Shown here one piece after another: positions 54,099 to 64,000 of a stretch of 64,000 nt of DNA. Each line of letters begins with the position of its first letter. Within the stretch, counting starts at the first letter, position 1. A program made the position numbers and the translations under genes. The notes under the pieces were generated by a model that was given only the letters and a program-made list of their open reading frames with translations, was not told the DNA's origin and searched no databases. The DNA comes from Streptomyces sp. NBC_01571 (GTDB lineage Bacteria > Actinomycetota > Actinomycetes > Streptomycetales > Streptomycetaceae): contig NZ_JAPEPZ010000001.1 of NCBI RefSeq assembly GCF_026339875.1, positions 3,844,001 to 3,908,000 on the forward strand, in the 5' to 3' direction.

Positions 54099-55130
54099 TC
54101 ATCTGCGCGGCTGGGCGTCCAGCACCTGCTGGAGCGCCTCGAACTCCTCGACGCACTTGCCGGCGCCGAGCGCGACGCTGTCCAGCGGGTCCTCGGCGAT
54201 GTGGATCGGCATGCCGGTCTCGCGGCGCAGCCGCTCGTCGAGACCCCGCAGCAGGGCTCCGCCGCCGGTCAGAACGATTCCGCGGTCCATCACGTCGCCC
54301 GACAGCTCCGGCGGGCACTTGTCGAGCGTCGTCTTCACGGCGTCGACGATCGCGTTGACCGGCTCCTCGATCGCCTTGCGGACTTCGGCCGCGGAGATGA
54401 CGACGGTCTTGGGCAGCCCGGACACAAGGTCCCGGCCACGGATTTCGGTGTGCTCGTCAGTGTCGAGGTCGTACGCCGAACCGATCGTGATCTTGATCTG
54501 TTCCGCGGTCCGCTCACCGAGGAGGAGGCTGTACTCCTTCTTGATGTGCTGGATGATCGCGTTGTCCAGTTCGTCGCCCGCGACGCGGATGGACTGGGCG
54601 GTGACGATGCCGCCGAGCGAGATCACCGCGACCTCCGTGGTGCCGCCGCCGATGTCCACCACCATGTTGCCCGTGGCCTCGTGGACCGGCAGGCCGGAAC
54701 CGATGGCCGCGGCCATGGGCTCCTCGATGATGTGCACCTGGCGGGCGCCGGCCTGGGACGACGCCTCGATGACGGCACGGCGCTCGACGCCCGTGATGCC
54801 GGAGGGCACACAGACGACGACACGTGGACGGGCGAGATAGCGCCGCTTGTGGATCTTCAGGATGAAGTAGCGGAGCATGCGCTCGGTGATCTCGAAGTCG
54901 GCGATGACACCGTCCTTCAGCGGACGTACGGCAACGATGTTGCCGGGGGTCCGCCCGATCATCTTCTTGGCCTCCGCGCCGACCGCGAGAATGCCACCGG
55001 TGTTGGTGTTGATCGCGACGACGGACGGCTCGTTGAGTACGATCCCGCGACCCCTGACGTACACCAGCGTGTTGGCGGTCCCGAGGTCGACAGCCATGTC
55101 ACGGCCGATGAACGACATTGAGTTCCCCAT
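54099..55130 (-). CDS. mreB: actin-like cell-shape protein MreB
   Basis: A 343-residue bacterial actin. Phosphate-1 [10 protein letters not shown] (about 15-24), [15 protein letters not shown] (phosphate-2) and [12 protein letters not shown] (adenosine) motifs are present. MreB filaments position the wall synthesis machinery; in Streptomyces they matter for spore wall formation rather than vegetative rod growth. ATG at 55130 (MGNSMSF) is given; the ATG at 55118 ([11 protein letters not shown]) has GGGGA six bases upstream and is an equally good start. It is followed by a strong hairpin before mreC. Confidence 0.96.
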   Translation of the reverse strand: MGNSMSFIGRDMAVDLGTANTLVYVRGRGIVLNEPSVVAINTNTGGILAVGAEAKKMIGRTPGNIVAVRPLKDGVIADFEITERMLRYFILKIHKRRYLARPRVVVCVPSGITGVERRAVIEASSQAGARQVHIIEEPMAAAIGSGLPVHEATGNMVVDIGGGTTEVAVISLGGIVTAQSIRVAGDELDNAIIQHIKKEYSLLLGERTAEQIKITIGSAYDLDTDEHTEIRGRDLVSGLPKTVVISAAEVRKAIEEPVNAIVDAVKTTLDKCPPELSGDVMDRGIVLTGGGALLRGLDERLRRETGMPIHIAEDPLDSVALGAGKCVEEFEALQQVLDAQPRR

Positions 55131-55443
55131 CAGGATTCGTCTGGCCTTCCCAAGTGGAGCTTTGACGGCTTGTCAGGTAAGGCGAGGTGGGTGCTGTGAC
55201 GTGAAGGCTTACATCGTAGACGCGCCTGCACGAACACTGCGCGAGGGTCTTCGCCATTGTCAGCATGTGCGACGCCGCCCCGCTTGTGGAGACGGGCCAT
55301 CGGGGGCACGCGTTCCCCCAATCGGCACGCATATGCCACAGGACGGCCGGAAATTTCACGGCCGCCCCGGAGCGGACATCCGAATGACGAGACGATCCCG
55401 CGAAAAATTCGCGGAAAATTAGCGCTCGCGCGGTCCGTGGAAC
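55131..55443. promoter_or_regulatory. mreB upstream region and ndk 3' hairpin
   Basis: A 313-bp gap. A small CCGCGAA/TTCGCGG hairpin (55398-55414) lies 30 bases beyond ndk and may end its transcript. The remainder, AT-richer around 55195-55260, must carry mreB promoter(s). No gene is supported. Confidence 0.45.
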
Positions 55444-55857
55444 TCAGCCGCGGCCGGGAAAGAAGATCTTCAGCTCACGCTCGGCGGACTCCTCGGAGTC
55501 GGAGGCGTGGATCAGGTTCTCGCGGACGATCACGCCGAAGTCCCCGCGGATGGAGCCGGGGGCCGCGGCGATCGGGTCGGTGGGGCCGGCCAGCGCCCGC
55601 ACCCCTTCGATGACCCGCTCACCCTCGACGACCAGCGCCACGACCGGGCCGGACGCCATGAACTCGACGAGCGGCTCGTAGAACGGCTTGCCCTTGTGCT
55701 CGCCGTAGTGCTGCTCCAGCGTGTCCTGGTCCAGCGTCCGCAGCTCCAGCGCGGTGATCTGCCAGCCGGCCTTGCGCTCGATGCGGCTGATGATCTCGCC
55801 GGTCAGGCCACGACGGACGGTGTCGGGCTTGAGCAGGACGAGGGTGCGCTGGCTCAC
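55444..55857 (-). CDS. ndk: nucleoside diphosphate kinase
   Basis: A 137-residue enzyme that balances nucleoside triphosphates by transferring the gamma phosphate through a His intermediate. The active-site His is in NLIHASDS (about 115), with the conserved TLVLLKPDTVRRGL start and GSIRGDFG segment. The length is standard. The nearest upstream gene on the strand is DUF4233. Confidence 0.97.
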   Translation of the reverse strand: MSQRTLVLLKPDTVRRGLTGEIISRIERKAGWQITALELRTLDQDTLEQHYGEHKGKPFYEPLVEFMASGPVVALVVEGERVIEGVRALAGPTDPIAAAPGSIRGDFGVIVRENLIHASDSEESAERELKIFFPGRG

Positions 55858-55983
55858 GGTGGTGCTCCTTCAGGTCACAAGTGTGCGGGTGACCGAGGCT
55901 ACAGGGCGTGTCGGGGTGGGTGTCACGCAGAGTCAGGTGATACGCGGCCTCGGGACCTGCGCGGAAGTCGTGGGGCGCGTCCG

Positions 55984-56337
55984 CTACACGGCGTGCCCCT
56001 CCGCCTCCGCCTGCGCGGCGAACCGGGCCTTCGCCTCGTCGATCTTCCGGCCGTAGTGCACCGAAGCCCACCACAGCGCCGCGAAGATCGCGCCCAGGAA
56101 GAACATCGAGGTCACGAAGAACCCGCCGGCGATCAGCACGATCTGGAGGGCCCAGCCGAGCTGCACGCCGCCGGGCCGGGTGATCATGCCACAGAGCAGG
56201 ACACTCAGCACCATGACGATCCCGCTGACCGTCCAGACGGTGGACGTGGACAGCCCCGGGTCCTTCATCGCGACCAGCCCGGCGAAGCCGACGACGAAGA
56301 ACTCGCCGATCAGGGTCGAAGCACAGAGCGTACGCAC
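55984..56337 (-). CDS. DUF4233 small membrane protein
   Basis: A 117-residue protein with four hydrophobic segments and a charged C-terminal tail (GRKIDEAKARFAAQAEAEG). DUF4233 proteins are found directly after folC in many actinobacteria. The GTG at 56337 lies five bases after the folC stop, so the two are co-translated. Function is unknown. Confidence 0.88.
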   Translation of the reverse strand: MRTLCASTLIGEFFVVGFAGLVAMKDPGLSTSTVWTVSGIVMVLSVLLCGMITRPGGVQLGWALQIVLIAGGFFVTSMFFLGAIFAALWWASVHYGRKIDEAKARFAAQAEAEGHAV

Positions 56338-56342
56338 GGGGG

Positions 56343-57884
56343 TCAGCGCCTTCCCAGAAGCAGTCGGGCCTCGCCGACGGTGATGACGGAACCGGTGACG
56401 AGGACGCCGCCGCCGGTGTACTCGCCCTCCTCCTCGGCCAGCGTGATCGCGGCCTCGATCGCGTCGTCGAGGCGCGGCTCGACCTGCACCCGGTCCTCGC
56501 CGAAGATCTCGACGGCGATCCCGGCCAGCTCGTCCACGTCCATCGCGCGATGGCTGGAGTTCCGCGTGACCACGACCTCGGAGAAGATCGGCTCGAAGGC
56601 TTCCAGCAGCCCCCGTACGTTCTTGTCGGCACTCGCGCCGACCACACCGATCAGCCGGCTGAAGTCGAAGACCTCGCTGACGGCCTCGGCGGTGGCACGG
56701 GCGCCCGCCGGATTGTGCGCGGCGTCCAGGACGACGGTGGGCGAGCGGCGCACGATCTCCAGGCGGCCCGGTGAGGTCACCGAGGCGAAGGCCTTGCGGA
56801 CGGTGTCGATGTCGAGGCTCTGCGCGTGCGCGGCACCGACGCCGAAGAACGCCTCGACCGCGGCGAGCGCCACGGCGGCGTTGTGCGCCTGGTACGCGCC
56901 GTGCAGCGGCAGGAAGACCTCCTCGTACTCCCCGCCGAGCCCGCGCAGCGTGACCAGCTGACCGCCCACGGCGACCTGCCGCGCCACGACCCCGAACTCC
57001 AGGCCCTCGCGGGCCACGGTGGCATCGACCTCGACTGCCTTCTTCAGCAGCACCTGGGCCGCGTCCACCGGCTGCTGCGCCAGGATGACGGTCGCGTCCT
57101 GCTTGACGATGCCGGCCTTCTCCGTGGCGATCTCGCCGGGGGTCGTGCCGAGGCGGTCGGTGTGGTCGAGGTCGATGGGGGTGACGACGGCCACGGCGCC
57201 GTCGATCACGTTGGTGGCGTCCCAGCTGCCGCCCATCCCGACCTCGACGACGGCCACGTCCACGGGAGCGTCCGCGAAGGCCGCGTACGCCATGGCCGTG
57301 AGCACCTCGAAGAAGGAGAGCCGGTACTCCTGCTGGGAGTCGACCATCTCGACGTACGGCTTGATGTCCTCGTACGTCTCGATGAACCGCTCGGCGGAGA
57401 CCGGGGTCCCGTCGAGGCTGATCCGCTCGGTGACCGACTGGACGTGAGGGCTGGTGTACCGGCCGGTGCGCAGGTCGAAGGCGCCCAGCAGGGCCTCGAT
57501 CATGCGTGCGGTGGACGTCTTGCCGTTCGTCCCGGTGATGTGGATCGAGGGGTACGCGCGCTGCGGCTCGCCCAGCACGTCCATCAGCGCGGCGATGCGG
57601 CTGACGGAGGGCTCCAGCTTGGTCTCGCCCCAGCGGGTGGCGAGCTCGGCCTCCACCTCGCGCAACGCCCTGTCGATCTCGGGGTCGGCCGGGCGGGCGG
57701 GCACGTCGGCCCGCTCGGCGGCGCTGCCCCGGGCACGCAGGGTGCGGCTGCCGGCCTCGATCACCGCGAGATCGGGGTCACGGTCGGTCTCGGCCGCGAC
57801 GATCTCGTCGAAGAGACCGATCGGATCCCGCGGTTCCGATTCGCCTGACTCGCTGCTGTCGTCGTACGGGGGGAGCTCACTCAC
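56343..57884 (-). CDS. folC: bifunctional folylpolyglutamate synthase / dihydrofolate synthase
   Basis: A 513-residue Mur-ligase-family enzyme that adds glutamate to (dihydro)folates. ATP site TGTNGKTSTARM (about 116-127), VVEVGMGGSWDATN, VVTPIDLDHTDRLG and the C-terminal domain VVLDAAHNPAGA are diagnostic. The first 75 residues are an acidic extension, common in Streptomyces. It lies between valS and the DUF4233 gene on the same strand, separated from valS by repeats. Confidence 0.95.
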   Translation of the reverse strand: MSELPPYDDSSESGESEPRDPIGLFDEIVAAETDRDPDLAVIEAGSRTLRARGSAAERADVPARPADPEIDRALREVEAELATRWGETKLEPSVSRIAALMDVLGEPQRAYPSIHITGTNGKTSTARMIEALLGAFDLRTGRYTSPHVQSVTERISLDGTPVSAERFIETYEDIKPYVEMVDSQQEYRLSFFEVLTAMAYAAFADAPVDVAVVEVGMGGSWDATNVIDGAVAVVTPIDLDHTDRLGTTPGEIATEKAGIVKQDATVILAQQPVDAAQVLLKKAVEVDATVAREGLEFGVVARQVAVGGQLVTLRGLGGEYEEVFLPLHGAYQAHNAAVALAAVEAFFGVGAAHAQSLDIDTVRKAFASVTSPGRLEIVRRSPTVVLDAAHNPAGARATAEAVSEVFDFSRLIGVVGASADKNVRGLLEAFEPIFSEVVVTRNSSHRAMDVDELAGIAVEIFGEDRVQVEPRLDDAIEAAITLAEEEGEYTGGGVLVTGSVITVGEARLLLGRR

Positions 57885-58061
57885 CCTCCCAGTCTACGGA
57901 GCCGCGCCCCTCCGGGGGTTCCCGCCCCCACCGGCCCCGCGGCCTCGACTCCGCTCGCCCAGGGACCGGCCAGGGGCGCTGCGCCCCCCGGACCCCCGCA
58001 TCGGCCTGAACGGCCTCGTCCTCGAACGCCGGACAGGCTGAAACACCCACCGGGGGCGAGG

Positions 58062-58113
58062 CCCCGCCCAAAAGGCGCGGGGAACTGCGCGACCAGCCCC
58101 CACCGGCCCGCAC
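58062..58113. repeat. dispersed intergenic repeat, copy A
   Basis: 52-bp unit containing GGCGCGGGGAACTGCGCGAC and CCCCCACCGG, near-identical to copy B at 58133-58184. This core word is a familiar high-copy intergenic element in Streptomyces genomes. Confidence 0.8.
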
Positions 58114-58132
58114 GCGAGAGACCGGGCCGAAT

Positions 58133-58184
58133 CCCCGCCCAAGGGGCGCGGGGAACTGCGCGAGCAACCCCCACCCACCCGCAC
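58133..58184. repeat. dispersed intergenic repeat, copy B
   Basis: Second copy in the same orientation, 71 bp after copy A, differing at a few positions. Confidence 0.8.
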
Positions 58185-58213
58185 CCGCACCCGCACCCGC
58201 ACCCGCACCCGCA
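58178..58213. repeat. hexanucleotide microsatellite (CCCGCA)6
   Basis: Six perfect tandem CCCGCA units at the end of repeat copy B. Likely length-variable between strains. With the two 52-bp repeats it fills most of the folC-valS gap, which holds no gene. Confidence 0.85.
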
Positions 58214-58218
58214 GAAAC

Positions 58219-58262
58219 GACAAAGGCCCCCGGAACCTCAAGGGTCCCGAAGGGCCTTCGTC
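58219..58262 (-). terminator. hairpin terminator after valS
   Basis: Arms GACAAAGGCCC/GGGCCTTCGTC with a minor mismatch, beginning 9 bases beyond the valS stop. Confidence 0.65.
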
Positions 58263-58270
58263 GGCCAGCC

Positions 58271-60901
58271 TCATGCCTGCGGCAGTCGCTCCAGCTGCGT
58301 CCGGATCCGCGCGATGTCCTCGTCCGCCTTGGCGAGCCGCGTACGGATCTTCTCCACCACCTGGTCCGGAGCCTTGGCGAGAAACGCCTCGTTGCCGAGC
58401 TTGGCGTTCGCCTGGGCCTTCTCCTTCTCCGCGGCGGCGAGATCCTTGGCGAGCCGCTTGCGCTCGGCCGCCACATCGATCGTGCCGGAGAGGTCGAGCG
58501 CCACCGTGGCACCGGCGACGGGCAGCGTCGCCGTGGCCGCGAAGGCCTCCCCCTCCGGCTGCAGGCGCAGCAGCTGGCGGATGGCCGCCTCGTGCGGGGC
58601 CAGCGCGGTCCCGTCGAGCGTCAACCGGGCCGGAACGCGCTGACCGGGCTGCAGCCCCTGGTCGGCGCGGAAGCGGCGGACCTCCGTGATGACCTGCTGG
58701 AGCGTCTCGATCTCCCGCTCGGCGGCGGCGTCACGGAACCCGCTGTCCTTCGGCCAGTCGGCGACGACGACCGACTCGCCGCCGGTCAGCGTCGTCCAGA
58801 GCGTCTCCGTCACGAACGGGACGACCGGGTGGAGGAGGCGGAGCGTCACGTCGAGGACCTCGCCGAGCACCCGGCCCGAGATCTCCGCGGGCTCGCCGCC
58901 CGCCATGAACGTCGTCTTGGACAGCTCGACGTACCAGTCGAAGACCTCGTCCCACGCGAAGTGGTACAGCGCGTCCGACAGCTTCGCGAACTGGAAGTCC
59001 TCGTAGAACGCGTCGACTTCGGCCACGGTCTTGTTCAGCCGCGACAGGATCCACCGGTCGGTTGCCGACAGCTTCTCCGGGTCCGGCAGCGGCCCTTCGA
59101 CCGTCGCGCCGTTCATCAGCGCGAAACGGGTGGCGTTCCAGATCTTGTTGGCGAAGTTCCGGGACGCCTGGACCCAGTCCTCGCCGATCGGCACGTCCGT
59201 ACCGGGGTTGGCGCCGCGGGCGAGCGTGAAGCGGACGGCGTCCGAGCCGTACGCGTCCATCCAGTCGAGCGGGTCCACCACGTTGCCGAAGGACTTCGAC
59301 ATCTTCTTGCCGCGCTCGTCACGGACCAGGCCGGTGAGGGCGATGGTCTTGAAGGGCACCTCGCCGTCCATCGCGTACAGGCCGAACATCATCATCCGGG
59401 CGACCCAGAAGAAGATGATGTCGTGGCCGGTGAGCAGGACGTCGGTCGAGTAGAACTTCTCCAGGTCCACGGTCCGCTCGGGCCAGCCCAGCGTGGAGAA
59501 CGGCCACAGGCCGGACGAGAACCAGGTGTCCAGGACGTCCGTGTCCTGCTTCCAGCCCTCGGCCTCCGTGCCCGGCGGCTCCTCGTCGGGGCCGAGGCAG
59601 ACGACCTCGCCGGCGGGCCCGTACCAGACGGGAATCCGGTGACCCCACCACAACTGCCGCGAGATGCACCAGTCGTGCATGTTGTCGACCCAGTCGAAGT
59701 AGCGCTTCGACATGTCGGCGGGGTGGATGGCGACCCGGCCGTCGCGGACGGCGTCACCGGCCGCCTGGGCGAGCGGGCCGACCTTGACCCACCACTGCAT
59801 GGACAGACGCGGCTCGACGGTGGTCCTGCACCGCGAGCAGTGGCCCACGGAGTGGACGTAGGGGCGCTTCTCGGCGACGATCCGGCCCTGCGAACGCAGC
59901 GCGGCGACGATCGCGCTGCGCGCCTCGAAGCGGTCGAGGCCCTGGAAGGGGCCGTGGGTGGTGATGACGGCCCGCTCGTCCATGACCGTGATCGACTCGA
60001 GGCCGTGGCGCTGGCCGATCGCGAAGTCGTTCGGGTCGTGGGCGGGGGTGACCTTCACGGCGCCCGTGCCGAACTCGGGGTCGACGTGGGTGTCCGCGAC
60101 GACCGGGATCGTACGGTCCGTCAGCGGAAGCTTGATGCGCCTGCCGACCAGGTGCTTGTACCGCTCGTCGTCGGGGTGGACGGCGACCGCCGTGTCACCG
60201 AGCATCGTCTCGGCACGGGTGGTGGCGACCACGAGGGTCTCGTCACCCTCCCCGTACTTGATCGAGACCAGCTCGCCGTCGTCCTCCTGGTACTCGACCT
60301 CGATGTCGGAGATCGCCGTCAGACAGCGGGGGCACCAGTTGATGATGCGCTCGGCGCGGTAGATCAGCTCGTCGTCGAACAGCTTCTTGAAGATGGTCTG
60401 GACGGCCTTGGACAGCCCCTCGTCCATGGTGAACCGCTCGCGGTCCCAGTCGACACCGTCACCGAGGCGCCGCATCTGGCCGAGGATCTTGCCGCCGTAC
60501 TCCTCCTTCCACTGCCAGACGCGCTCGACGAACTCCTCGCGCCCCAGGTCCTGCCGCGACTTGCCTTCCTCGGCGAGCTGCTGCTCGACCTTGTTCTGGG
60601 TGGCGATACCGGCGTGGTCCATGCCGGGGAGCCAGAGCGCCTCGTAGCCCTGCATGCGCCTGCGGCGCGTCAGCGCGTCCATCAGCGTGTGCTGAAAGGC
60701 GTGGCCCAGGTGCAGCGAGCCGGTGACGTTCGGCGGCGGGATGACGATGGTGTACGCGGGCTTGTCGCTCTTCGCGTCGGCGGCGAAGTAACCCCGTTCT
60801 ACCCAGCGCTCGTACAGCTTCCCCTCTACCTCGGCCGGCGCGTACTGGGTCGGCAGTTCGGAAGTGGGCGCTGATTGCGGCTGCTGAGAGTTCTCGGTCA
60901 C
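58271..60901 (-). CDS. valS: valyl-tRNA synthetase
   Basis: An 876-residue class Ia synthetase that charges tRNA-Val. HIGH-type motif HLGH at 64-67 within [18 protein letters not shown] in [15 protein letters not shown] (about 535-540), an editing CP1 domain between (TRAETMLGD), the anticodon-binding domain, and the C-terminal coiled-coil arm ([21 protein letters not shown]). Length is normal. It diverges from the Pro/Gln-rich membrane protein gene at 61037. Confidence 0.97.
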   Translation of the reverse strand: MTENSQQPQSAPTSELPTQYAPAEVEGKLYERWVERGYFAADAKSDKPAYTIVIPPPNVTGSLHLGHAFQHTLMDALTRRRRMQGYEALWLPGMDHAGIATQNKVEQQLAEEGKSRQDLGREEFVERVWQWKEEYGGKILGQMRRLGDGVDWDRERFTMDEGLSKAVQTIFKKLFDDELIYRAERIINWCPRCLTAISDIEVEYQEDDGELVSIKYGEGDETLVVATTRAETMLGDTAVAVHPDDERYKHLVGRRIKLPLTDRTIPVVADTHVDPEFGTGAVKVTPAHDPNDFAIGQRHGLESITVMDERAVITTHGPFQGLDRFEARSAIVAALRSQGRIVAEKRPYVHSVGHCSRCRTTVEPRLSMQWWVKVGPLAQAAGDAVRDGRVAIHPADMSKRYFDWVDNMHDWCISRQLWWGHRIPVWYGPAGEVVCLGPDEEPPGTEAEGWKQDTDVLDTWFSSGLWPFSTLGWPERTVDLEKFYSTDVLLTGHDIIFFWVARMMMFGLYAMDGEVPFKTIALTGLVRDERGKKMSKSFGNVVDPLDWMDAYGSDAVRFTLARGANPGTDVPIGEDWVQASRNFANKIWNATRFALMNGATVEGPLPDPEKLSATDRWILSRLNKTVAEVDAFYEDFQFAKLSDALYHFAWDEVFDWYVELSKTTFMAGGEPAEISGRVLGEVLDVTLRLLHPVVPFVTETLWTTLTGGESVVVADWPKDSGFRDAAAEREIETLQQVITEVRRFRADQGLQPGQRVPARLTLDGTALAPHEAAIRQLLRLQPEGEAFAATATLPVAGATVALDLSGTIDVAAERKRLAKDLAAAEKEKAQANAKLGNEAFLAKAPDQVVEKIRTRLAKADEDIARIRTQLERLPQA

Positions 60902-61036
60902 GGGGTCAGTTTAGAGGCGTCACCGCCCTGTCCCTAAACGCGTTTCTTTCGTAACGGTCCGCCCCCCACTGCCGTGGCATCCCGGGCGTTGCGCCAGGAT
61001 GTCAGGAACACATAAGCATCTGGAGGGGAACCCAGA

Positions 61037-62014
61037 ATGAGCTACAACCAGCCGGGCCCGTACGGCGGGCAGCCCCAGCAGCCCGGACCGTACGGCGGTC
61101 AGCCGGGGCAGCCTGGCCCGTACGGCCAGCCGCCGCAGGCGCCCCAGCCCGGCTACGGCTACCCGGCACAGGCTCCGGGGACTCCCCCGCAGCCCGGCTA
61201 CGGCTATCCCCAGCAGGCTCCCCAGGCGCCCCAGGGTGCCCCGCCCCAGACGCCTCCGTACGGCCAGCAGCAGCCGTACGGCCAGCAGCCCCCCTACGGT
61301 CAGCAGCCCCCTTACGGTCAGCAGCCCTACGGCGCTCCGCAGCCGCCCGCGCCCGGCGGCGGCAAGAAGAAGACGGCGCTCATCATCGGCGCGGTGGCGG
61401 TCGTGGCCGTGATCGCCGTGGGCGCGGCCCTCCTCGCCGGTGGCGGCGGGGGCGGCGCCTCGGTCGGGGACGACGGGGCGCACAAGCTGACGGCGCCGGC
61501 GACCGTGATCGACGACACGTACAAGAAGAGCGGCGACGCCAAGTCCGGCACCATGTCCAAGTCGGACATCAAGGACGCCGAGAGCTGGGGCGTCGAGAAC
61601 CCCAAGGACGTCAGCGCGAGCTACCAGAGCGGCAGCCCCGTCAACGGCAAGCTGGTGACGTTCAGCGGCGTCTACGGCAGCATCGACGACCCGGAGAAGG
61701 TCATCGACGCCATGTTCGCCAACACCAAGAAGGAGTCCGAGAAGGGCTCCGCCTCCGACGGCAAACTCGTCGGCAGCCCTCAGAAGATGACGCCCGCCGG
61801 CTTCAAGAACGGTGTCATGAAGTGCCAGTTCGTGGAGACCGAGGCCAGCGGCAAGACGACCCGGATGCCGATCTGCATCTGGGGCGACCACAGCACCGTC
61901 GCCTACGTGGTCTCGTACGACACGGCGAGCATCATCGCGGGCAAGAGCGGGTCGATGGACGTCGCGGCCGAGACCGCCAGCAAGCTCCGTGACGACGTCC
62001 GCGTCAAGATCTGA
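61037..62014 (+). CDS. membrane protein with a Pro/Gln/Tyr-rich repetitive N terminus
   Basis: A 325-residue protein. Residues 1-108 are cytoplasmic and disordered, with GPYGGQP and [10 protein letters not shown] repeats. One TM helix follows (about 113-133). The 190-residue outer domain is compact, with two Cys in MKCQFVE and MPICIWGD that likely form a disulfide. AGGGGAA is upstream of the ATG. This architecture (low-complexity tail, one helix, small outer domain) is common among Streptomyces exported proteins of unknown function. A strong bidirectional hairpin follows. Confidence 0.85.
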   Translation: MSYNQPGPYGGQPQQPGPYGGQPGQPGPYGQPPQAPQPGYGYPAQAPGTPPQPGYGYPQQAPQAPQGAPPQTPPYGQQQPYGQQPPYGQQPPYGQQPYGAPQPPAPGGGKKKTALIIGAVAVVAVIAVGAALLAGGGGGGASVGDDGAHKLTAPATVIDDTYKKSGDAKSGTMSKSDIKDAESWGVENPKDVSASYQSGSPVNGKLVTFSGVYGSIDDPEKVIDAMFANTKKESEKGSASDGKLVGSPQKMTPAGFKNGVMKCQFVETEASGKTTRMPICIWGDHSTVAYVVSYDTASIIAGKSGSMDVAAETASKLRDDVRVKI

Positions 62015-62030
62015 CCGTTCACGTCGACAC

Positions 62031-62066
62031 ACGAAGGGCCCCGGTCGGTCGACCGGGGCCCTTCGT
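62031..62066. terminator. bidirectional hairpin terminator
   Basis: Perfect 16-bp arms (ACGAAGGGCCCCGGTC and complement) with a 4-base loop GGTC, placed between the convergent 61037 gene and clpX. One of the strongest hairpins in the window. Confidence 0.85.
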
Positions 62067-62093
62067 CATGTGCCTGGTGTGTACATCTGCGGG

Positions 62094-63380
62094 TTACGCC
62101 GTCTTCTGCTCCCCCGGGCCCCGCCCGCGGGCGTCCCGCGGGATGAGTGTCGGGTTGACGTTCGACAGGACCACGTCGGCCGTGATGACGACCCTCGCCA
62201 CGTCCTTGCGCGAGGGGACCTCGTACATCACCGCCTGGAGGACCTCCTCCATGATGGCGCGCAGGCCGCGCGCGCCGGTCTGGCGGAGGATGGCCTGGTC
62301 GGCGATGGCCTCGAGCGCCTCGCGCTCGAAGTCCAGCTCCACACCGTCGAGTTCGAAGAGACGCTGGTACTGCTTGACGAGCGCGTTGCGCGGTTCGACG
62401 AGGATCTGGAGGAGCGCCGCGCGGTCGAGGTTGTGGACCGACGTGATGACCGGGAGCCGGCCGATGAACTCGGGGATCATGCCGAACTTGACCAGGTCCT
62501 CGGGCATGACGTCCTCGAACTGGTCCTTCTCCTCCAGTTCGCGCTTCGAGCGGATCGTCGCGCCGAAGCCGATGCCCTTCGCACCCGCGCGGGACTCGAT
62601 GAGCTTCTCCAGGCCCGCGAAGGCGCCGCCCACGATGAACAGGACGTTCGTCGTGTCGATCTGGATGAACTCCTGGTGCGGGTGCTTGCGGCCGCCCTGG
62701 GGCGGGACCGAGGCCGTCGTGCCCTCCAGGATCTTCAGCAGCGCCTGCTGGACACCCTCACCGCTCACGTCGCGCGTGATCGACGGGTTCTCGCTCTTGC
62801 GGGCCACCTTGTCGATCTCGTCGATGTAGATGATGCCCGTCTCGGCCTTCTTGACGTCGTAGTCCGCTGCCTGGATGAGCTTCAGCAGGATGTTCTCGAC
62901 GTCCTCGCCGACGTAGCCCGCCTCCGTCAGCGCCGTCGCATCGGCGATGGCGAACGGGACGTTGAGCATCCGGGCGAGTGTCTGGGCCAGCAGGGTCTTG
63001 CCGGAGCCCGTGGGACCCAGCAGGAGGATGTTGGACTTCGCCAACTCGATGGCGTCGTCCCGGTTCTGACCGCCGCCGTTCTCACCCGCCTGGACCCGCT
63101 TGTAGTGGTTGTACACCGCGACGGAGAGGGCCTTCTTCGCGGCCTCCTGGCCGACGACGTACCCCTCCAGGAACTCGTAGATCTCGCGGGGCTTGGGGAG
63201 TTCCTCCCAGCGGACCTCGCTCGTCTCCGCGAGTTCTTCCTCGATGATCTCGTTGCAGAGATCGATGCACTCATCGCAGATGTACACACCGGGGCCTGCG
63301 ATGAGCTTCTTGACCTGCTTCTGGCTCTTGCCACAGAACGAGCACTTGAGCAGATCGCCGCCGTCACCGATGCGTGCCAC
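62094..63380 (-). CDS. clpX: ATP-dependent Clp protease ATP-binding subunit ClpX
   Basis: A 428-residue AAA+ unfoldase. The N-terminal zinc-binding domain has C13, C16, C35 and C38 (CSFC, CDEC). Walker A is GPTGSGKT, Walker [10 protein letters not shown], and the sensor-2 region is [11 protein letters not shown]. An IGF loop for ClpP docking is visible as GIGFGA. It delivers proteins to ClpP. The GTG at 63380 with AAGGGG upstream is chosen; the frame extends 38 codons further. It follows clpP on the same strand. Confidence 0.97.
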   Translation of the reverse strand: MARIGDGGDLLKCSFCGKSQKQVKKLIAGPGVYICDECIDLCNEIIEEELAETSEVRWEELPKPREIYEFLEGYVVGQEAAKKALSVAVYNHYKRVQAGENGGGQNRDDAIELAKSNILLLGPTGSGKTLLAQTLARMLNVPFAIADATALTEAGYVGEDVENILLKLIQAADYDVKKAETGIIYIDEIDKVARKSENPSITRDVSGEGVQQALLKILEGTTASVPPQGGRKHPHQEFIQIDTTNVLFIVGGAFAGLEKLIESRAGAKGIGFGATIRSKRELEEKDQFEDVMPEDLVKFGMIPEFIGRLPVITSVHNLDRAALLQILVEPRNALVKQYQRLFELDGVELDFEREALEAIADQAILRQTGARGLRAIMEEVLQAVMYEVPSRKDVARVVITADVVLSNVNPTLIPRDARGRGPGEQKTA

Positions 63381-63540
63381 GGTGTGCTTCCCCTTCGCCT
63401 GGGAGACGCCTAGGTCCAGCGACTCCTGGTGCTGCCTTATGAACGACGGTACCTTGCCGAGCCCCCCGTTCGGGCCCCCCTTGGCGTGGTTCACTTTGTC
63501 GTGAACCGCGCCAAGGAGCGGCAGACGATACAGCGGTACG

Positions 63541-64000
63541 TCAGACGATCGCGGAACTGTTCATCTTGCGGGTGGAGATGATCTGGTCGATCAGGCCGTA
63601 CGCCAGCGCGTCCTCAGCGGTGAGGATCTTGTCGCGCTCGATGTCCTCGCGGATCTTCTCGATCGGCGTGGTCGAGTGCTTGGCCAGCATGTCCTCGAGC
63701 TGCGCACGCATCCGGAGGATCTCGTTCGCCGCGATCTCGAGGTCCGAGACCTGGCCGCGGCCGGTCTCGCTGTAGGGCTGGTGGATCAGCACACGGGCGT
63801 TCGGGAGCGCCATGCGCTTGCCCGGCGTACCGGCGGCCAGCAGGATCGCGGCGGCCGAGGCGGCCTGGCCCATGCAGACCGTCTGGATGTCGGGCTTCAC
63901 GAACTGCATCGTGTCGTAGATCGCGGTGAGCGCCGTGAAGGAGCCACCGGGACTGTTGATGTAGACCGAGATGTCACGGTCGGGGTCCATCGACTCCAGG
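63541..64000 (-). CDS. clpP: ATP-dependent Clp protease proteolytic subunit, 5' end outside the window
   Basis: The C-terminal 153 residues of a ClpP serine peptidase, open to the window edge. Visible parts are YINSPGGS, the catalytic Ser in MGQAASAAA and His in RVLIHQP, with the third residue Asp in [20 protein letters not shown]. Being the copy directly upstream of clpX, it is probably ClpP2 of the clpP1-clpP2 pair known in Streptomyces. The gap to clpX is 160 bases. Confidence 0.95.
   Translation of the reverse strand, partial: LESMDPDRDISVYINSPGGSFTALTAIYDTMQFVKPDIQTVCMGQAASAAAILLAAGTPGKRMALPNARVLIHQPYSETGRGQVSDLEIAANEILRMRAQLEDMLAKHSTTPIEKIREDIERDKILTAEDALAYGLIDQIISTRKMNSSAIV

Noticed and set aside
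58178..58213. CCCGCA repeats considered as CRISPR
   Set aside because: Perfect short tandem repeats with no unique spacers; a microsatellite.
60902..61036. T-box riboswitch upstream of valS
   Set aside because: The gap is too short and lacks specifier-loop and T-box sequences.

Overview
The window is high-GC actinobacterial DNA, almost certainly a Streptomyces chromosome core region. The evidence is the codon bias, GTG starts, tRNA-Ala(GGC) without an encoded CCA, GC-rich hairpin terminators, dispersed Streptomyces-type intergenic repeats, and a gene order I recognise from Streptomyces: rsfS-LCP-nadD ... proA-proB ... obgE-rpmA-rplU-rne ... rodA-mrdA-mreD-mreC-mreB-ndk-folC-valS-clpX-clpP. 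Most core genes lie on the minus strand.

Layout. 1-830: end of a GT87 mannosyltransferase-like gene, then two tiny zinc-ribbon genes and tRNA-Ala. 1710-5600: histidine phosphatase, ribosome silencing factor RsfS, a degenerate LCP/LytR_C envelope protein, and NadD. 5669-9460: two tiny one-TM proteins, an M48 protease, and a pair of membrane proteins sharing an SVVFDE-type N-terminal motif. 9577-12809: proA and proB with a small unknown gene between them. 12989-21899: a cell-wall glycopolymer (teichoic-acid-like) locus holding a pyruvyltransferase-family protein, GT2, CDP-glycerol glycerophosphotransferase, bifunctional cytidylyltransferase/SDR, and a Tat-exported PhoD phosphodiesterase whose 3' end carries an apparent frameshift. 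22591-30165: obgE, rpmA, rplU, a 1359-residue RNase E/G with long repeat-bearing arms, and a DUF2344 protein that appears to start at CTG.

30172-44770 is different in character. It begins with a repetitive membrane protein and continues with an accessory stretch: ice-binding-like secreted protein, DUF5819-HTTM pair, a tiny hydrophobic peptide, a decayed FAD oxidoreductase fragment, ComB-like phosphatase, ECF sigma, epoxide hydrolase facing a large LuxR (LAL) regulator across a 20-bp perfect palindrome, a tRNA-Ser-like 3' fragment, a VOC protein and a mycothiol-dependent isomerase-family protein. This stretch separates the DUF2344 gene from the TIGR03960 radical SAM gene, which are usually neighbours.

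44770-64000 returns to core functions: radical SAM, CYTH-CHAD, the elongation/spore-wall genes rodA-mrdA-mreD-mreC-mreB, then ndk, DUF4233, folC, valS, a Pro/Gln-rich membrane protein, clpX and the 3' part of a clpP. Many genes here converge on cell envelope assembly (LCP, teichoic-like cluster, MreBCD/PBP2/RodA). No CRISPR array, rRNA, intact insertion sequence or prophage was seen.
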